DNA from: Enterobacter hormaechei subsp. hoffmannii
GTDB lineage: Bacteria > Pseudomonadota > Gammaproteobacteria > Enterobacterales > Enterobacteriaceae
Assembly (NCBI RefSeq): GCF_001729745.1
Contig: NZ_CP017186.1
Coordinates: 4,030,001-4,094,000, forward strand
Reading direction: 5' to 3'
DNA length: 64,000 bases
In this document: positions 1-10,946 of the stretch, piece by piece
Position numbering within the stretch: the first letter of the stretch is position 1
Layout of the letters: every line of letters starts with the position of its first letter
Position numbers and translations under genes: made by a program
The notes under the pieces: generated by a model
What the model was told of the DNA's origin: nothing
Database searches by the model: none
The model's input: only the letters and a program-made list of their open reading frames with translations

Positions 1-136
1 AAAAAGGCCGTTCTACACTACGCGATGATACGTCAGGATTCCACTTCTGCGGAAATAGCGGTTATAGTGGCATAATCAGGCACAGGCAGGAGCCGAGCCA
101 ACACCCTACGGAACAACAAGACAACGGGAGAAGTTC

Positions 137-535
137 ATGACCTGGGAATATGCGCTAATCGGTTTAGTCGTCGGCATCATCATTGGTGCTGTGGCCATGC
201 GTTTCGGTAACCGCAAATTGCGTCAGCAGCAGTCACTGCAATACGAACTGGAAAAGAACAAAGCCGAACTGGAAGAATACCGCGAAGAGCTGGTCAGCCA
301 CTTTGCCCGTAGCGCTGAGCTGCTGGACAACATGGCGACAGATTATCGCCAGCTCTACCAGCACATGGCGAAAAGCTCCAGCAGCCTGCTGCCGGAAATG
401 ACCGCGGAGAGCAACCCCTTCCGCAATCGTCTGGCGGACTCTGAAGCCGGTAACGATCAGGCACCGGTTCAGATGCCACGCGACTATTCAGACGGCGCGT
501 CCGGCCTGCTGCGCGGTGGCGTAAAACGCGATTAA
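137..535 (+). CDS. zapG: Cell-envelope/division protein ZapG (YhcB), DUF1043
   Basis: Inner-membrane protein of the YhcB/ZapG family (132 aa), linked in E. coli to cell division and to coordinating envelope growth. Residues 1-22 form one hydrophobic membrane segment. A charged, probably coiled-coil stretch (about 30-75) follows, then a low-complexity polar tail, which is the usual family layout and length. ATG follows a GAGAAG ribosome site. The gene stands alone before degQ and ends in its own hairpin terminator. Family assignment is firm; the molecular mechanism is not fully settled. Confidence 0.93.
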   Translation: MTWEYALIGLVVGIIIGAVAMRFGNRKLRQQQSLQYELEKNKAELEEYREELVSHFARSAELLDNMATDYRQLYQHMAKSSSSLLPEMTAESNPFRNRLADSEAGNDQAPVQMPRDYSDGASGLLRGGVKRD

Positions 536-557
536 TCGCACAACCTGAATAAATTTT

Positions 558-592
558 ACGGGCGCACCTTATGCGCCCGTCCTTTCTTCCCG
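558..592 (+). terminator. Rho-independent terminator after zapG
   Basis: A perfect 9-bp stem (558-566 with 572-580) with a 5-nt loop, followed by a broken pyrimidine/T-rich run. It lies 22 bases after the zapG stop and separates it from degQ. Confidence 0.75.
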
Positions 593-705
593 TCCCCAGC
601 TATTATTTAGTCAAACACCTCATTGTTCAGCGGTTGAAAATTCAATAACATCAAGATGTTTTTGGGGCCGTTCTTTTTCATTCCAGGATACGAGAGTCAG
701 CATCG

Positions 706-2073
706 ATGAAGAAAAAAAACCAGCTGTTGAGCGCCTTAGCGTTAAGTGTCGGGTTATCTCTCTCGGCGTCCTTCCCCGCCAGTGCGGCACTACCTTCGCA
801 GGTGCCAGGACAAGAAGCCATTCCCAGCCTTGCGCCGATGCTTGAAAAAGTCCTGCCTGCGGTAGTCAGCGTTCAGGTGGAAGGGACGGCACGCCAAAGC
901 CAGCGTATTCCCGAAGAGCTGAAGAAATATTTTGGCGAAGAGGCGCCGGATCAGCAGGCTCAGCCGTTTGAAGGCCTTGGTTCAGGCGTGATTATCGACG
1001 CGGCCAAAGGCTATATCCTGACCAATAACCACGTGATCAGCCAGGCTGATAAAATCAGCGTTCAGCTGAACGATGGCCGGGAGTTTGACGCCAAACTGAT
1101 CGGCGGTGACGATCAGAGTGATATCGCCCTGCTACAGGTGCAAAACCCCAGCAACCTGACCCAGATCGCCATCGCCGATTCCGATAAGCTGCGCGTGGGT
1201 GATTTTGCCGTCGCGGTCGGTAATCCGTTCGGTTTAGGGCAGACCGCCACCTCCGGGATTGTCTCTGCCCTGGGGCGCAGCGGCCTGAATCTCGAAGGGC
1301 TGGAAAATTTCATCCAGACCGATGCCTCCATCAACCGGGGCAACTCCGGCGGTGCGCTGCTTAACCTGAACGGCGAACTGATCGGCATCAATACCGCTAT
1401 CCTCGCACCAGGCGGCGGTAGCATCGGGATTGGTTTTGCCATTCCGAGTAACATGGCTAAAACCCTGTCTCAACAGCTGATACAGTTTGGCGAGGTTAAG
1501 CGCGGGCTGCTGGGCATTAAAGGCATGGAGATGAGCGCCGATATCGCCAAAGCCTTTAAGCTCAACGTCCAGCGCGGGGCGTTTGTCAGCGAAGTGCTGC
1601 CCAACTCAGGCTCTGCGAAAGCGGGCGTGAAATCCGGTGACGTTATTGTCAGCCTGAACGATAAACCGCTGAGCAGCTTCGCTGAATTACGTTCGCGTAT
1701 TGCCACCACGGAGCCTGGCGCTAAAGTGAAGCTGGGCCTGATCCGCGAGGGCAAACCGCTGACCGTGGAAGTGACACTGGACAAGAGCACCTCCTCTTCC
1801 GCCAGTGCAGAACAGATCTCCCCGGCGCTACAGGGTGCAACGCTGAGCGACGGTCAGCTTAAAGACGGCACGAAAGGCATTTCTGTCACTGCCGTTGAGA
1901 AAAGCAGTCCAGCCGCGCAGGCAGGTTTACATCAGGACGACGTGATCGTGGGCGTGAACCGCACTCGCGTGCAGTCTATTGCCGAAATGCGCAAGGTGCT
2001 GGAGAGTAAACCGGCGGTCATTGCCCTGCAAATTATCCGTGGCAACGACACCCTCTACATTTTACTGCGTTAA
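706..2073 (+). CDS. degQ: Periplasmic serine endoprotease DegQ
   Basis: HtrA-family protease/chaperone that degrades unfolded periplasmic proteins (455 aa, as in E. coli). A Sec signal peptide covers about residues 1-27 (basic start, hydrophobic core, ASA-type site). The trypsin-like domain carries the triad His109 (TNNHV), Asp139 (QSDIALL) and Ser214 (GNSGGAL). Two PDZ domains follow, at about 255-350 and 365-455. The start codon is an ATG beginning MKKK. The gene sits in tandem with degS about 92 bp downstream, the usual enterobacterial arrangement, but the gap is enough for degS to have its own promoter. Confidence 0.97.
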   Translation: MKKKNQLLSALALSVGLSLSASFPASAALPSQVPGQEAIPSLAPMLEKVLPAVVSVQVEGTARQSQRIPEELKKYFGEEAPDQQAQPFEGLGSGVIIDAAKGYILTNNHVISQADKISVQLNDGREFDAKLIGGDDQSDIALLQVQNPSNLTQIAIADSDKLRVGDFAVAVGNPFGLGQTATSGIVSALGRSGLNLEGLENFIQTDASINRGNSGGALLNLNGELIGINTAILAPGGGSIGIGFAIPSNMAKTLSQQLIQFGEVKRGLLGIKGMEMSADIAKAFKLNVQRGAFVSEVLPNSGSAKAGVKSGDVIVSLNDKPLSSFAELRSRIATTEPGAKVKLGLIREGKPLTVEVTLDKSTSSSASAEQISPALQGATLSDGQLKDGTKGISVTAVEKSSPAAQAGLHQDDVIVGVNRTRVQSIAEMRKVLESKPAVIALQIIRGNDTLYILLR

Positions 2074-2165
2074 CCATTTGCGACTCCGGGCATCGCCGCT
2101 GCGTGTGATGTCCGGATAACTCATGTTATGCTGCAAACCGTTCCTTTTTTAACGACACACGCATC

Positions 2166-3233
2166 ATGCTTTTAAAGCTCTTTCGTTCAATTGTCATTGG
2201 TTTGATCGTTGCCGGTCTGCTGCTGGTGGCTATGCCATCTTTACGCCAGTTCAACAAACTGTCGGCTCCTCAGTTCGACAGCACGGATGAAACGCCTGCA
2301 ACGTACAATCAGGCGGTACGCCGTGCCGCCCCCGCCGTGGTTAACGTCTATAACCGCGGGCTTAACAGTTCCGCTCATAACCAGCTGGAGATCCGCACGC
2401 TCGGTTCCGGTGTGATCATGGATGACCGGGGTTACATCATCACCAATAAACACGTGATCAACGATGCCGACCAGATTATCGTCGCCTTGCAGGATGGCCG
2501 CGTGTTTGAAGCCCTGCTGGTGGGGTCGGACAGCCTGACCGATCTGGCGGTGCTGAAGATCAACGCCACGGGCGGTCTGCCGACTATCCCGATTAATCGC
2601 AAACGAACGCCGCACATCGGCGATGTGGTGCTGGCGATCGGTAACCCGTATAACCTGGGCCAGACCATCACTCAGGGGATCATCAGCGCGACAGGTCGAA
2701 TTGGACTGAACCCGTCAGGGCGGCAGAACTTCCTGCAAACCGATGCCTCGATCAACCACGGTAACTCCGGCGGTGCGCTGGTGAACTCTCTGGGCGAACT
2801 GATGGGCATTAACACCCTCTCCTTCGACAAGAGCAACGATGGTGAAACACCGGAAGGGATTGGCTTTGCCATTCCGTTCCAGCTGGCGACCAAGATCATG
2901 GACAAGCTGATCCGCGATGGCCGCGTGATCCGTGGCTACATCGGTATTGGCGGGCGTGAAATCGCGCCGATGCATACGCAGGGCGGTGGTATCGATCAGA
3001 TCCAGGGGATTGTGGTCAACGAAGTGGCACCTGGCGGCCCGGCGGCCAATGCAGGTATCCAGGTGAACGACGTTATTCTTTCCGTCAACGGCACGCCGGC
3101 GGTCTCTGCGCTTGAAACGATGGACCAGGTGGCGGAAATTCGACCGGGCTCTATCATCCCCGTAGAAGTCATGCGTAATGACAAGAAGCTCACGATTCAG
3201 GTCACCATCCAGGAATACCCGGCCACTAACTGA
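2166..3233 (+). CDS. degS: Membrane-anchored site-1 protease DegS (sigma-E stress sensor)
   Basis: Inner-membrane serine protease that senses misfolded outer-membrane porins through its PDZ domain and makes the first cut in anti-sigma factor RseA. It is 355 aa with one N-terminal membrane anchor (about 5-24). The triad His96, Asp126, Ser201 is at the same numbers as in the E. coli enzyme. A single PDZ domain occupies about 255-350, against two in DegQ. The gene is followed by a strong bidirectional terminator shared with convergent mdh. Confidence 0.97.
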   Translation: MLLKLFRSIVIGLIVAGLLLVAMPSLRQFNKLSAPQFDSTDETPATYNQAVRRAAPAVVNVYNRGLNSSAHNQLEIRTLGSGVIMDDRGYIITNKHVINDADQIIVALQDGRVFEALLVGSDSLTDLAVLKINATGGLPTIPINRKRTPHIGDVVLAIGNPYNLGQTITQGIISATGRIGLNPSGRQNFLQTDASINHGNSGGALVNSLGELMGINTLSFDKSNDGETPEGIGFAIPFQLATKIMDKLIRDGRVIRGYIGIGGREIAPMHTQGGGIDQIQGIVVNEVAPGGPAANAGIQVNDVILSVNGTPAVSALETMDQVAEIRPGSIIPVEVMRNDKKLTIQVTIQEYPATN

Positions 3234-3240
3234 CGGGCAT

Positions 3241-3272
3241 AAAAAAACGGAGCTTAGCGCTCCGTTTTTTTT
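3241..3272. terminator. Bidirectional terminator between degS and mdh
   Basis: An inverted repeat (3247-3253 with 3259-3265) flanked by A7 on the left and T8 on the right, so it can form a hairpin with a U-run in both directions. It lies between the convergent degS and mdh stops. Confidence 0.92.
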
Positions 3273-3284
3273 ACCGGGACAAGA

Positions 3285-5091
<1,807 letters not shown>

Positions 5092-5469
5092 TCTTCTGCC
5101 CCGTAGCGCCTGGCTGCGGGGATCATTCTGCTGCCGCCTCGTTTTACCCTGCTTTTCTCTGCCTGCTGCTTTTGCAAATAGTGCTTTTTACCGCCTGTTA
5201 ACATTCATTCAGTGAATGATCTGCCGTAAAATCGCACTAAAAATCAAAGCCACCTATCCAATTGATTTACATAAGAAAAAATCATAACACCTGCAGAGTA
5301 ACGCCCTTTTTTATTCATTCCCGTTATAAAAAATGATGTTTTTAACACGTAATAACAGGCGAAACCATTAGTCTGGTATTAATTTTTTGCGTGATTAGTG
5401 TATACTTGATTTTGTGATGAGGGTCACAGAACAAAGACCCCAGTAAAATAATTGACGAGGTAAATAATC
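5092..5469 (+). promoter_or_regulatory. argR-yhcN intergenic region
   Basis: A 378-bp AT-rich gap without a credible gene. It contains the post-argR GC-rich hairpin (5099-5121), a 15-bp inverted repeat near 5203-5218 (TCATTCA-G-TGAATGA) of unknown role, and the putative yhcN promoter/CRP region near 5400. Confidence 0.5.
5401..5428 (+). promoter_or_regulatory. Putative yhcN promoter with CRP-type site
   Basis: TATACT (5401-5406) is a good -10 candidate, but no clear -35 is seen at 16-18 bp. From 5413 to 5428 lies TGTGA-N6-TCACA, a perfect match to both CRP half-sites at canonical spacing. Because it lies over the expected start point, CRP would repress this promoter, or the palindrome may serve another start site. 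Binding is inferred. Confidence 0.55.
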
Positions 5470-5733
5470 ATGAAAATTAAAACCACTGTAGCTGCCCTGA
5501 GCGTACTGTCAGTCCTGTCATTCGGTGCGTTTGCAGCCGACACTATTAACGCCGAACAGGCACAATCCCGTCAGGCTATCGGGACCGTTTCTGTTGGTGC
5601 CATCGGTACTTCTCCGATGGACATGCACGAAATGCTGAACAAAAAAGCGGAAGAACAGGGTGCGTCATCTTATCGCATCATCGAAGCGCGCAGTGGCGAC
5701 CACTGGCACGCTACCGCAGAACTGTACAAATAA
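5470..5733 (+). CDS. yhcN: YhcN-family periplasmic stress protein (DUF1471)
   Basis: Small secreted protein (87 aa) of the DUF1471 (YhcN/BhsA/McbA) family, whose members are induced by acid, peroxide or biofilm conditions. A typical signal peptide ends near AFA-A (about residue 22). The mature part is one small alpha/beta domain with the family's glycine-rich strand (IGTVSVGAIG). A GAGG ribosome site precedes the ATG. It ends in a strong terminator and converges on yhcO. The biochemical role is unknown. Confidence 0.92.
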   Translation: MKIKTTVAALSVLSVLSFGAFAADTINAEQAQSRQAIGTVSVGAIGTSPMDMHEMLNKKAEEQGASSYRIIEARSGDHWHATAELYK

Positions 5734-5761
5734 ACCCTCGTCGTATCTCATCATACGACTT

Positions 5762-5791
5762 GCCCCTGACCTCCCGGTCAGGGGCTTTTTT
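5762..5791 (+). terminator. Rho-independent terminator after yhcN
   Basis: A 9-bp GC-rich stem (5762-5770 with 5777-5785) followed by T6, between the convergent yhcN and yhcO genes. The U-run is only on the plus side. Confidence 0.93.
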
Positions 5792-5792
5792 A

Positions 5793-6065
5793 TCACTGGC
5801 GCACGTTGAAACGCAGTTGCCCTTCCAGCTCCTCCTCCGCTTCATCAAACAATAAAATCAATGCGCCAAAGCGTCTGCGCAGTTTTTCAGGCAGATGGGT
5901 AAATTCGATCTCCAGCGGTAACGGCAGCCTGTCGCCGGTAACTACATCCCATAGCATATCAAGATTGTTTACGCTGCCCCGCTCCAGGTCGAACGCCCGG
6001 ATAAACTCGCGGTAGAAGTCTTCCTGACTATCAATTTCGTCAAAATCAAAGGTATAAATTTTCAT
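5793..6065 (-). CDS. yhcO: Barstar-family protein YhcO
   Basis: A 90-aa acidic cytoplasmic protein of the barstar (RNase-inhibitor) family. Visible are the N-terminal strand ([11 protein letters not shown]), the conserved helix/linker region with [16 protein letters not shown], and the acidic C-terminal helix ([10 protein letters not shown]). Barstar normally neutralises a secreted barnase-type RNase, but no RNase toxin gene is encoded beside it or elsewhere in the window. The gene is conserved in this position in E. coli. Whether it still binds a nuclease is unknown. Confidence 0.9.
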   Translation of the reverse strand: MKIYTFDFDEIDSQEDFYREFIRAFDLERGSVNNLDMLWDVVTGDRLPLPLEIEFTHLPEKLRRRFGALILLFDEAEEELEGQLRFNVRQ

Positions 6066-6110
6066 TGCCAGCCACCCGGTACAGGCGGGCGGCAGATGCC
6101 GCCCTGTCTA

Positions 6111-7565
6111 TTATAAGCCCCCGATATGCAGGGTTTTAACTTCCAGAAACTCCTCCAGCCCCAGCACGGACCCCTCGCGTCCCAGCCCGGACTCTTTTAC
6201 GCCCCCAAACGGACCCAGCTCGGTCGAGACCGCACATTCATTAATTCCGATCATGCCGCTCTCAATGGCCTGTGAGACGCGGAACACGCGCGAGAGATTC
6301 TGGGTATAAAAGTAGGCCGCCAGCCCGTAAGGCGTATTGTTAGCGCGCATAACCACTTCGTCTTCCGACGTGAAGCGGAAGCAGGCGGCAACGGGACCAA
6401 AGGTCTCTTCTTCTGCCAGCTTCATGCCTTCATGGCAGTCACCGAGTACGGTTGGCATCCAGAAGTTGCCGCCAAGTTCGTGCGGTTTACCCCCAGCCAG
6501 CACCGTGGCCCCCTTCGCTACCGCATCTTCGACGTGCTCACGGACTTTCTCGACAGCCGAAGGCTCAATCAGCGGGCCGACAACGACGCCCTCGTCCAGA
6601 CCGTTACCCACCTTCAGCGCCTTCACCGCATCGGCAAGCTGATTGACAAACTTGTCATAGACCGTCTCCTGAATATAGAAACGGTTTACGCTGACGCAGA
6701 CCTGCCCGGCGTTACGGAATTTATTGGCGATGGCGCCTTTGACGGCGGCCTCAATATCCGCGTCCTCGAAAACGATATACGGCGCATTGCCGCCCAGCTC
6801 CATAGATACCTTTTTCATGGTCTCAGCGGAATTGCGAACCAGCGTTTTCCCGACGGCGGTTGACCCCGTAAACGAGATTTTGCGCACGTCATGGCTGGCC
6901 ATAATGGCGTCGCTAATTTCTGAGGTGCTCCCCGCGACCGCATTCAGCACACCATCCGGCACACCGGCCTGCTTCGCCAGCGTCAGCAGCGCAAAGGCGC
7001 TCAGCGGCGTGTTGTTTGCAGGCTTGATGACGCCGGTACATCCTGCTGCCAGCGCCGGGCCGAGCTTACGGGTGAGCATAGCCATCGGGAAATTCCATGG
7101 CGTGATAGCAGCAACCACCCCAACAGGTTCACGAGTGGCCAGAATACGGGAGCCGGGTTTAACCGGAGGAATGATTTCACCGTTAGCGCGCTTGGCCTGC
7201 TCCGCAAACCACTGAATAAAGCTGGCAGCGTAGTCCACCTCGCCCTCAGCCTCTTTCAGCGGCTTGCCCTGCTCGGTGGTCATCAGCCGCCCGAGCCAGC
7301 TTTTGTTCTCGATAATCAGTTCATACCAGCGATAGAGGATCGTGGAACGCTCTTTTGCCGTTTTTGCGCGCCATGCGGGAAAGGCTTTCGTCGCGGCCGC
7401 AATGGCCTCTTCGGTTTCGGCTTTCCCTGCTTTCGCCACTTTCGCAACCACCTCGCCCGTGGCCGGGTTTAGCACATCAAACGTGGTGTCGAGTGTTTTC
7501 CAGATACCGTTAACCAGATACCCGGTCTGAAAAAGAATACTGTCCTGAAGAGCCTGGGTTGTCAT
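6111..7565 (-). CDS. GabD-type NAD(P)-dependent aldehyde (succinate-semialdehyde) dehydrogenase
   Basis: Cytoplasmic aldehyde dehydrogenase of 484 aa, close in sequence to E. coli GabD, which oxidises succinate semialdehyde to succinate. The catalytic set is complete: Asn158 (PWNFP), Lys181 (KPA), Glu256 (ELGGN) and Cys290 (NAGQVC). The start is the ATG at 7565 behind a GGGAGG site; a further in-frame upstream start would add 17 residues without similarity. E. coli K-12 has no gene between yhcO and aaeB, so this is lineage-specific here. The family is firm; succinate semialdehyde as substrate is inferred, and an aromatic aldehyde linked to neighbouring aaeAB is possible. Confidence 0.88.
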   Translation of the reverse strand: MTTQALQDSILFQTGYLVNGIWKTLDTTFDVLNPATGEVVAKVAKAGKAETEEAIAAATKAFPAWRAKTAKERSTILYRWYELIIENKSWLGRLMTTEQGKPLKEAEGEVDYAASFIQWFAEQAKRANGEIIPPVKPGSRILATREPVGVVAAITPWNFPMAMLTRKLGPALAAGCTGVIKPANNTPLSAFALLTLAKQAGVPDGVLNAVAGSTSEISDAIMASHDVRKISFTGSTAVGKTLVRNSAETMKKVSMELGGNAPYIVFEDADIEAAVKGAIANKFRNAGQVCVSVNRFYIQETVYDKFVNQLADAVKALKVGNGLDEGVVVGPLIEPSAVEKVREHVEDAVAKGATVLAGGKPHELGGNFWMPTVLGDCHEGMKLAEEETFGPVAACFRFTSEDEVVMRANNTPYGLAAYFYTQNLSRVFRVSQAIESGMIGINECAVSTELGPFGGVKESGLGREGSVLGLEEFLEVKTLHIGGL

Positions 7566-7613
7566 GTGTCCTCCCTTCCTGAATGTTTGAACCTGCAAGA
7601 ATAAGTATAGCCA

Positions 7614-7641
7614 CAAAAAAACCGACGCTTTTGGCGTCGGT
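7614..7641 (-). terminator. Terminator of the aaeXAB operon
   Basis: Read on the minus strand, an 8-bp stem (7641-7634 with 7628-7621) is followed by a U7 run. It lies 11 bases past the aaeB stop and just before the aldehyde dehydrogenase gene. Confidence 0.92.
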
Positions 7642-7651
7642 TTTCTCTTCG

Positions 7652-9619
7652 TTAGCTGTCTGTCAGCGCATTCTGGTAGCGGTGCAGCATAAACACCAGC
7701 CGCTCTACCGGCTCGGTAACCTGCGGCGGGGCTTCCCAGACTCGCAGTTTCTCCTGGTAGATATCCAGCTCCTCCAGCAGTTGCTTAAAGTAGCGGCGAC
7801 GTTTGTCATCACTGGATGCCGATATCACATGGTCCGCCGTTCGCCGTAGCTGGCGGTGGAAAGCGGACAAATCGTCGTTGATCGGCACTGGCGCGTTCCG
7901 CAGACGCTGGTGCGCGATAATCATGGTTAACGCCAGACGGAAGCGAGCGACATCGCCCGGGAATTTATTCAACAGCAGGAACAGTTGCTGGTAAAGGGCC
8001 GGAAGGTGGTTCTGCTTGCGCCGCGCGGTGTTGGTGGTCAAGGACGATACGGCGGCCGACACAAACTGATTGAGCAGCACGCGCCCTGTCCGCGCCTGAG
8101 AGTTATCCCGCACCAGCAGGATCACCATCATCGCCAGGAAACAGCCCACCAGCTGGCCTAATGCGCTATCCAGGAACTGGCTGAAATGGAAGGTCATCGG
8201 GTTATCCAGCACGAGGATGTTAATCGTACTCGCCAGCGCACCTAACGATCCCAGACGGCGTTTTTGTACCTCAATCCCGATAAAGAACGCCATCACCGCC
8301 AGGCTGATACAGAGCAAAAGCATGCTTTGCTGCGTCGAGGGGATGATTACCAGGAAGTAGAACGCGCCAATGGGTAACGCCGCAATGGTGCCGTACAGAA
8401 AATCAATAGCGACCATGCGCGGGTTGGGCAGACGCATCGCCAGCGCGGTAACGACGGCAATCATCACCATCGCGCCGCTGCCGGACGTCCAGCCGGTCCA
8501 CAGCCAGAACAGCGTGCCGAGTATACAGGCCAGGGTGGTACGCCAGAAGTTAACCATCGCATGATGACGCTCGGCGGATTCCGGTTTGATCACCACTTCG
8601 CCCTGTAACACCTCTTCTTCCGCCGCACTGATTTTGGTGTTGCTAATCACGCCGCGTTTCAGAAGCAGGTAGCGCGTTGCGGCGCCAACCCAGGTATAAA
8701 TGGTGACTGGCGTATCCCGTTCGCCCGTCCAGGCAATCACACGACGCATGCGTTTAAGCTGTCGATGCACGTCCTGCACTGTCTCCACAGGCTCATCAAA
8801 CAGTTCGCGGAAGGTATCCGTTACCACTTCGGGGCGAGTGTTCTGAATCAGGTAGGTTTCACACGCCTGGGTGATCAGCGTTAACGAGACGGTATTGATC
8901 GCTTTCAGTCGACGATTGGCACGCTCCCAGCGGGAAGACTCCATATTGAGATTACTGCGCATCCCTTCCAGCGCCTGCGTGCGGCGCACCAGCGCGCTCC
9001 AGGCCTTGTCGACCTCTTCGCTGTCGCCGTGCTTAATGCACAGCTGCATGAGCTGGTACTGGGCAACAATCAGCGCGTCCAGCTCACGATCGACTTCCTG
9101 CTTGATGGATCGCGGAGAGAAAAGCAGATCGGCGACAATCGCGCAGACGATACCAATGACAATCTCGCTGCAACGTTCCACGGCGAACTGCGGAGCAAGC
9201 AGCGGTTCACTCTGAATGGTGATGATAATAATCAGCGCGGTATATCCCGCCAGGCCCCAGGCGTACGAGTTCTCCACCTTCACCAGCGAAGAGACCCAGG
9301 TGCAAAAACCCGCCCAGATACAGCATACAATCAGCATCAGCAGCGGCGTGCGGATCATCAGGATGATAATGGTCAGGGCGGCGATACAGCCGATAAAGGT
9401 ACCGATAATACGCAGCATCCCGCGATAGCGAATTGCCCCGGAGTAAGGCTCGCCACCCGCCGCGAAGGCAGGACCGGCGGCGACGATCGCGGCGGTCAGA
9501 ACAGCCCAGCGCGGCGTTTCAAGCTGGAAATGGAAGCCAACAAACAGCGCCAGCACAATGGCGCATGCCAGCTTCACGGCGAAGCGGATGTGCTGGCTGG
9601 CGATGGAAAAAATGCCCAT
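7652..9619 (-). CDS. aaeB: p-Hydroxybenzoic acid efflux pump subunit AaeB
   Basis: Inner-membrane component of the AaeAB pump, which exports p-hydroxybenzoate and related aromatic acids. It is 655 aa, as in E. coli. There are two blocks of membrane helices (about 10-165 and 365-500), each followed by a soluble domain, the duplicated FUSC/aromatic-acid-exporter architecture. The ATG at 9619, five bases after the aaeA stop, matches the E. coli start; an upstream TTG at 9628 overlaps aaeA and is less likely. It is the last gene of aaeXAB and is followed by a terminator. Confidence 0.96.
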   Translation of the reverse strand: MGIFSIASQHIRFAVKLACAIVLALFVGFHFQLETPRWAVLTAAIVAAGPAFAAGGEPYSGAIRYRGMLRIIGTFIGCIAALTIIILMIRTPLLMLIVCCIWAGFCTWVSSLVKVENSYAWGLAGYTALIIIITIQSEPLLAPQFAVERCSEIVIGIVCAIVADLLFSPRSIKQEVDRELDALIVAQYQLMQLCIKHGDSEEVDKAWSALVRRTQALEGMRSNLNMESSRWERANRRLKAINTVSLTLITQACETYLIQNTRPEVVTDTFRELFDEPVETVQDVHRQLKRMRRVIAWTGERDTPVTIYTWVGAATRYLLLKRGVISNTKISAAEEEVLQGEVVIKPESAERHHAMVNFWRTTLACILGTLFWLWTGWTSGSGAMVMIAVVTALAMRLPNPRMVAIDFLYGTIAALPIGAFYFLVIIPSTQQSMLLLCISLAVMAFFIGIEVQKRRLGSLGALASTINILVLDNPMTFHFSQFLDSALGQLVGCFLAMMVILLVRDNSQARTGRVLLNQFVSAAVSSLTTNTARRKQNHLPALYQQLFLLLNKFPGDVARFRLALTMIIAHQRLRNAPVPINDDLSAFHRQLRRTADHVISASSDDKRRRYFKQLLEELDIYQEKLRVWEAPPQVTEPVERLVFMLHRYQNALTDS

Positions 9620-9624
9620 AGCGA

Positions 9625-10557
9625 TCAACCAAACTCGCGCAGGCGATGGGCGATTTGACGGAAGATAGAATCCTGGCTGGCATCACGGTCTTTTTCACCG
9701 GTGATCACTACCGTCGCCGTGGTGCCTGCGGGCCAGAGGTTGCTCTGCTGCTCATCCAGACGAATGCGTACCGGTACGCGCTGCGCCAGACGAACCCACT
9801 CGAGGTTAGAATCGACGGTCGCCATCCCTTTTGAATCATTGGTACTGCTGGCGTTGGTCACCCCCGCGGCCACGCTGTCCACGGTTCCTTTCAGGACCCG
9901 GTTGCTGCCGAGCGGCGTGATTTCGGCGCGATAGCCCGGACGCACGCCTTCCAGCTTGGTCTCTTCCATATAGGCGAGGACGTAGAAAGAGTTCTGTTTC
10001 ACCAGCGCCACGGCGGTGGAGCCGCGCGTGATAAACTCACCCGCATAGACGTTGAGGTTGGTTACCCAGCCATCGGACGGGGCGCGGATAACGGTACGTT
10101 CCAGATCGAGCTTCGCCAGATCGCGCGTCGCCTGCGCTTTTGCCAGCTGATGCAGCACGGTTTGCAGCACGTTATTGGACTGATCAATCTCTTCCCGGGA
10201 CATGGCCTGGATGCCCAGCTTGTTACGACGTCCTGCTTCACGGCGTTTTTCAGCGGCCAGCGCGTTGTAATACGCTACGTCGGCTTCCGCTTCTTCCAGC
10301 GCTTTTTGATAGCGCGGCTGGTCGATAGTGAACAGTACCTGATCTTTTTTCACCAGCTGGTTATCGTGGACATTGACCGCCGTAATGAGACCGGCGACAT
10401 CGGGCGCTATCGCGACCACCTCCGCGCTGAAACGCGCATCGCGCGTCCACGGGGATTCGGTGTAATAAACCCAGGCGCGAAAAATAGCGATGAACGCCAG
10501 GATGACCAGCGCCATAGTGATGGCAGTGCGGGAGATTTTTCTTGTTAGCGTTTTCAC
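9625..10557 (-). CDS. aaeA: p-Hydroxybenzoic acid efflux pump subunit AaeA (membrane fusion protein)
   Basis: Periplasmic adaptor (HlyD/EmrA-type membrane fusion protein) that pairs with AaeB. It is 310 aa with one N-terminal membrane anchor (about 10-30), a biotinyl-lipoyl-like half (residues about 45-80), a helical hairpin (about 85-145) and a beta-barrel C-terminal part. The start is GTG at 10557, giving VKTLTRK as in E. coli MKTLIRK, with GAGG just upstream. The short overlap region with aaeX indicates translational coupling. Confidence 0.95.
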   Translation of the reverse strand: MKTLTRKISRTAITMALVILAFIAIFRAWVYYTESPWTRDARFSAEVVAIAPDVAGLITAVNVHDNQLVKKDQVLFTIDQPRYQKALEEAEADVAYYNALAAEKRREAGRRNKLGIQAMSREEIDQSNNVLQTVLHQLAKAQATRDLAKLDLERTVIRAPSDGWVTNLNVYAGEFITRGSTAVALVKQNSFYVLAYMEETKLEGVRPGYRAEITPLGSNRVLKGTVDSVAAGVTNASSTNDSKGMATVDSNLEWVRLAQRVPVRIRLDEQQSNLWPAGTTATVVITGEKDRDASQDSIFRQIAHRLREFG

Positions 10558-10564
10558 ATCAACC

Positions 10565-10768
10565 TCAGACAAACATGCGCGATATTAAATAGAACAGGCA
10601 GCAATACAGCGCGGTATTAAACAATGCAGGATGCCAGACGAAATCATAAATCCCGGTAGGGACCAGCACCTTGCGCACCAGCCAGAAGATCGCCAGTGAT
10701 AAAAGAAGCTCGAAAAATATCGGTGGGAACGACAGACCGAACACCACGATAACGGGAAACAGACTCAT
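10565..10768 (-). CDS. aaeX: Small membrane protein AaeX (DUF1656)
   Basis: A 67-aa protein with two membrane segments (about 5-28 and 45-65), DUF1656 family, first gene of the aaeXAB operon. Its stop lies 7 bases before the aaeA GTG. Its function is unknown; it is not essential for efflux in E. coli. The ATG follows an AAGGTCAAC site. It is divergent from aaeR. Confidence 0.93.
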   Translation of the reverse strand: MSLFPVIVVFGLSFPPIFFELLLSLAIFWLVRKVLVPTGIYDFVWHPALFNTALYCCLFYLISRMFV

Positions 10769-10912
10769 GTTGACCTTGATTAAAGAGATGCAGGTTACTG
10801 AATTATTAAGCTCACGCCGCCGCAGGAGAGCATGAATTGCCGGGCGAGAGTGGCGCAGCCGTTATGTAATTAATAATATATTAACGTAACTGTTATGCTG
10901 TTATCTATCATA

Positions 10913-10928
10913 TGTGATCTAAATCACT
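10913..10928 (+). promoter_or_regulatory. CRP-like site upstream of aaeR
   Basis: TGTGA-N6-TCACT, matching 9 of 10 CRP core bases, lies 18 bases before the aaeR ATG in the 178-bp aaeX-aaeR divergent region. That region is otherwise AT-rich and has an AATAATATATT tract near 10873-10883 that could hold LysR-type T-N11-A sites. Binding is inferred. Confidence 0.5.
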
Positions 10929-10946
10929 TTTAAGCCAGAGTGAATA

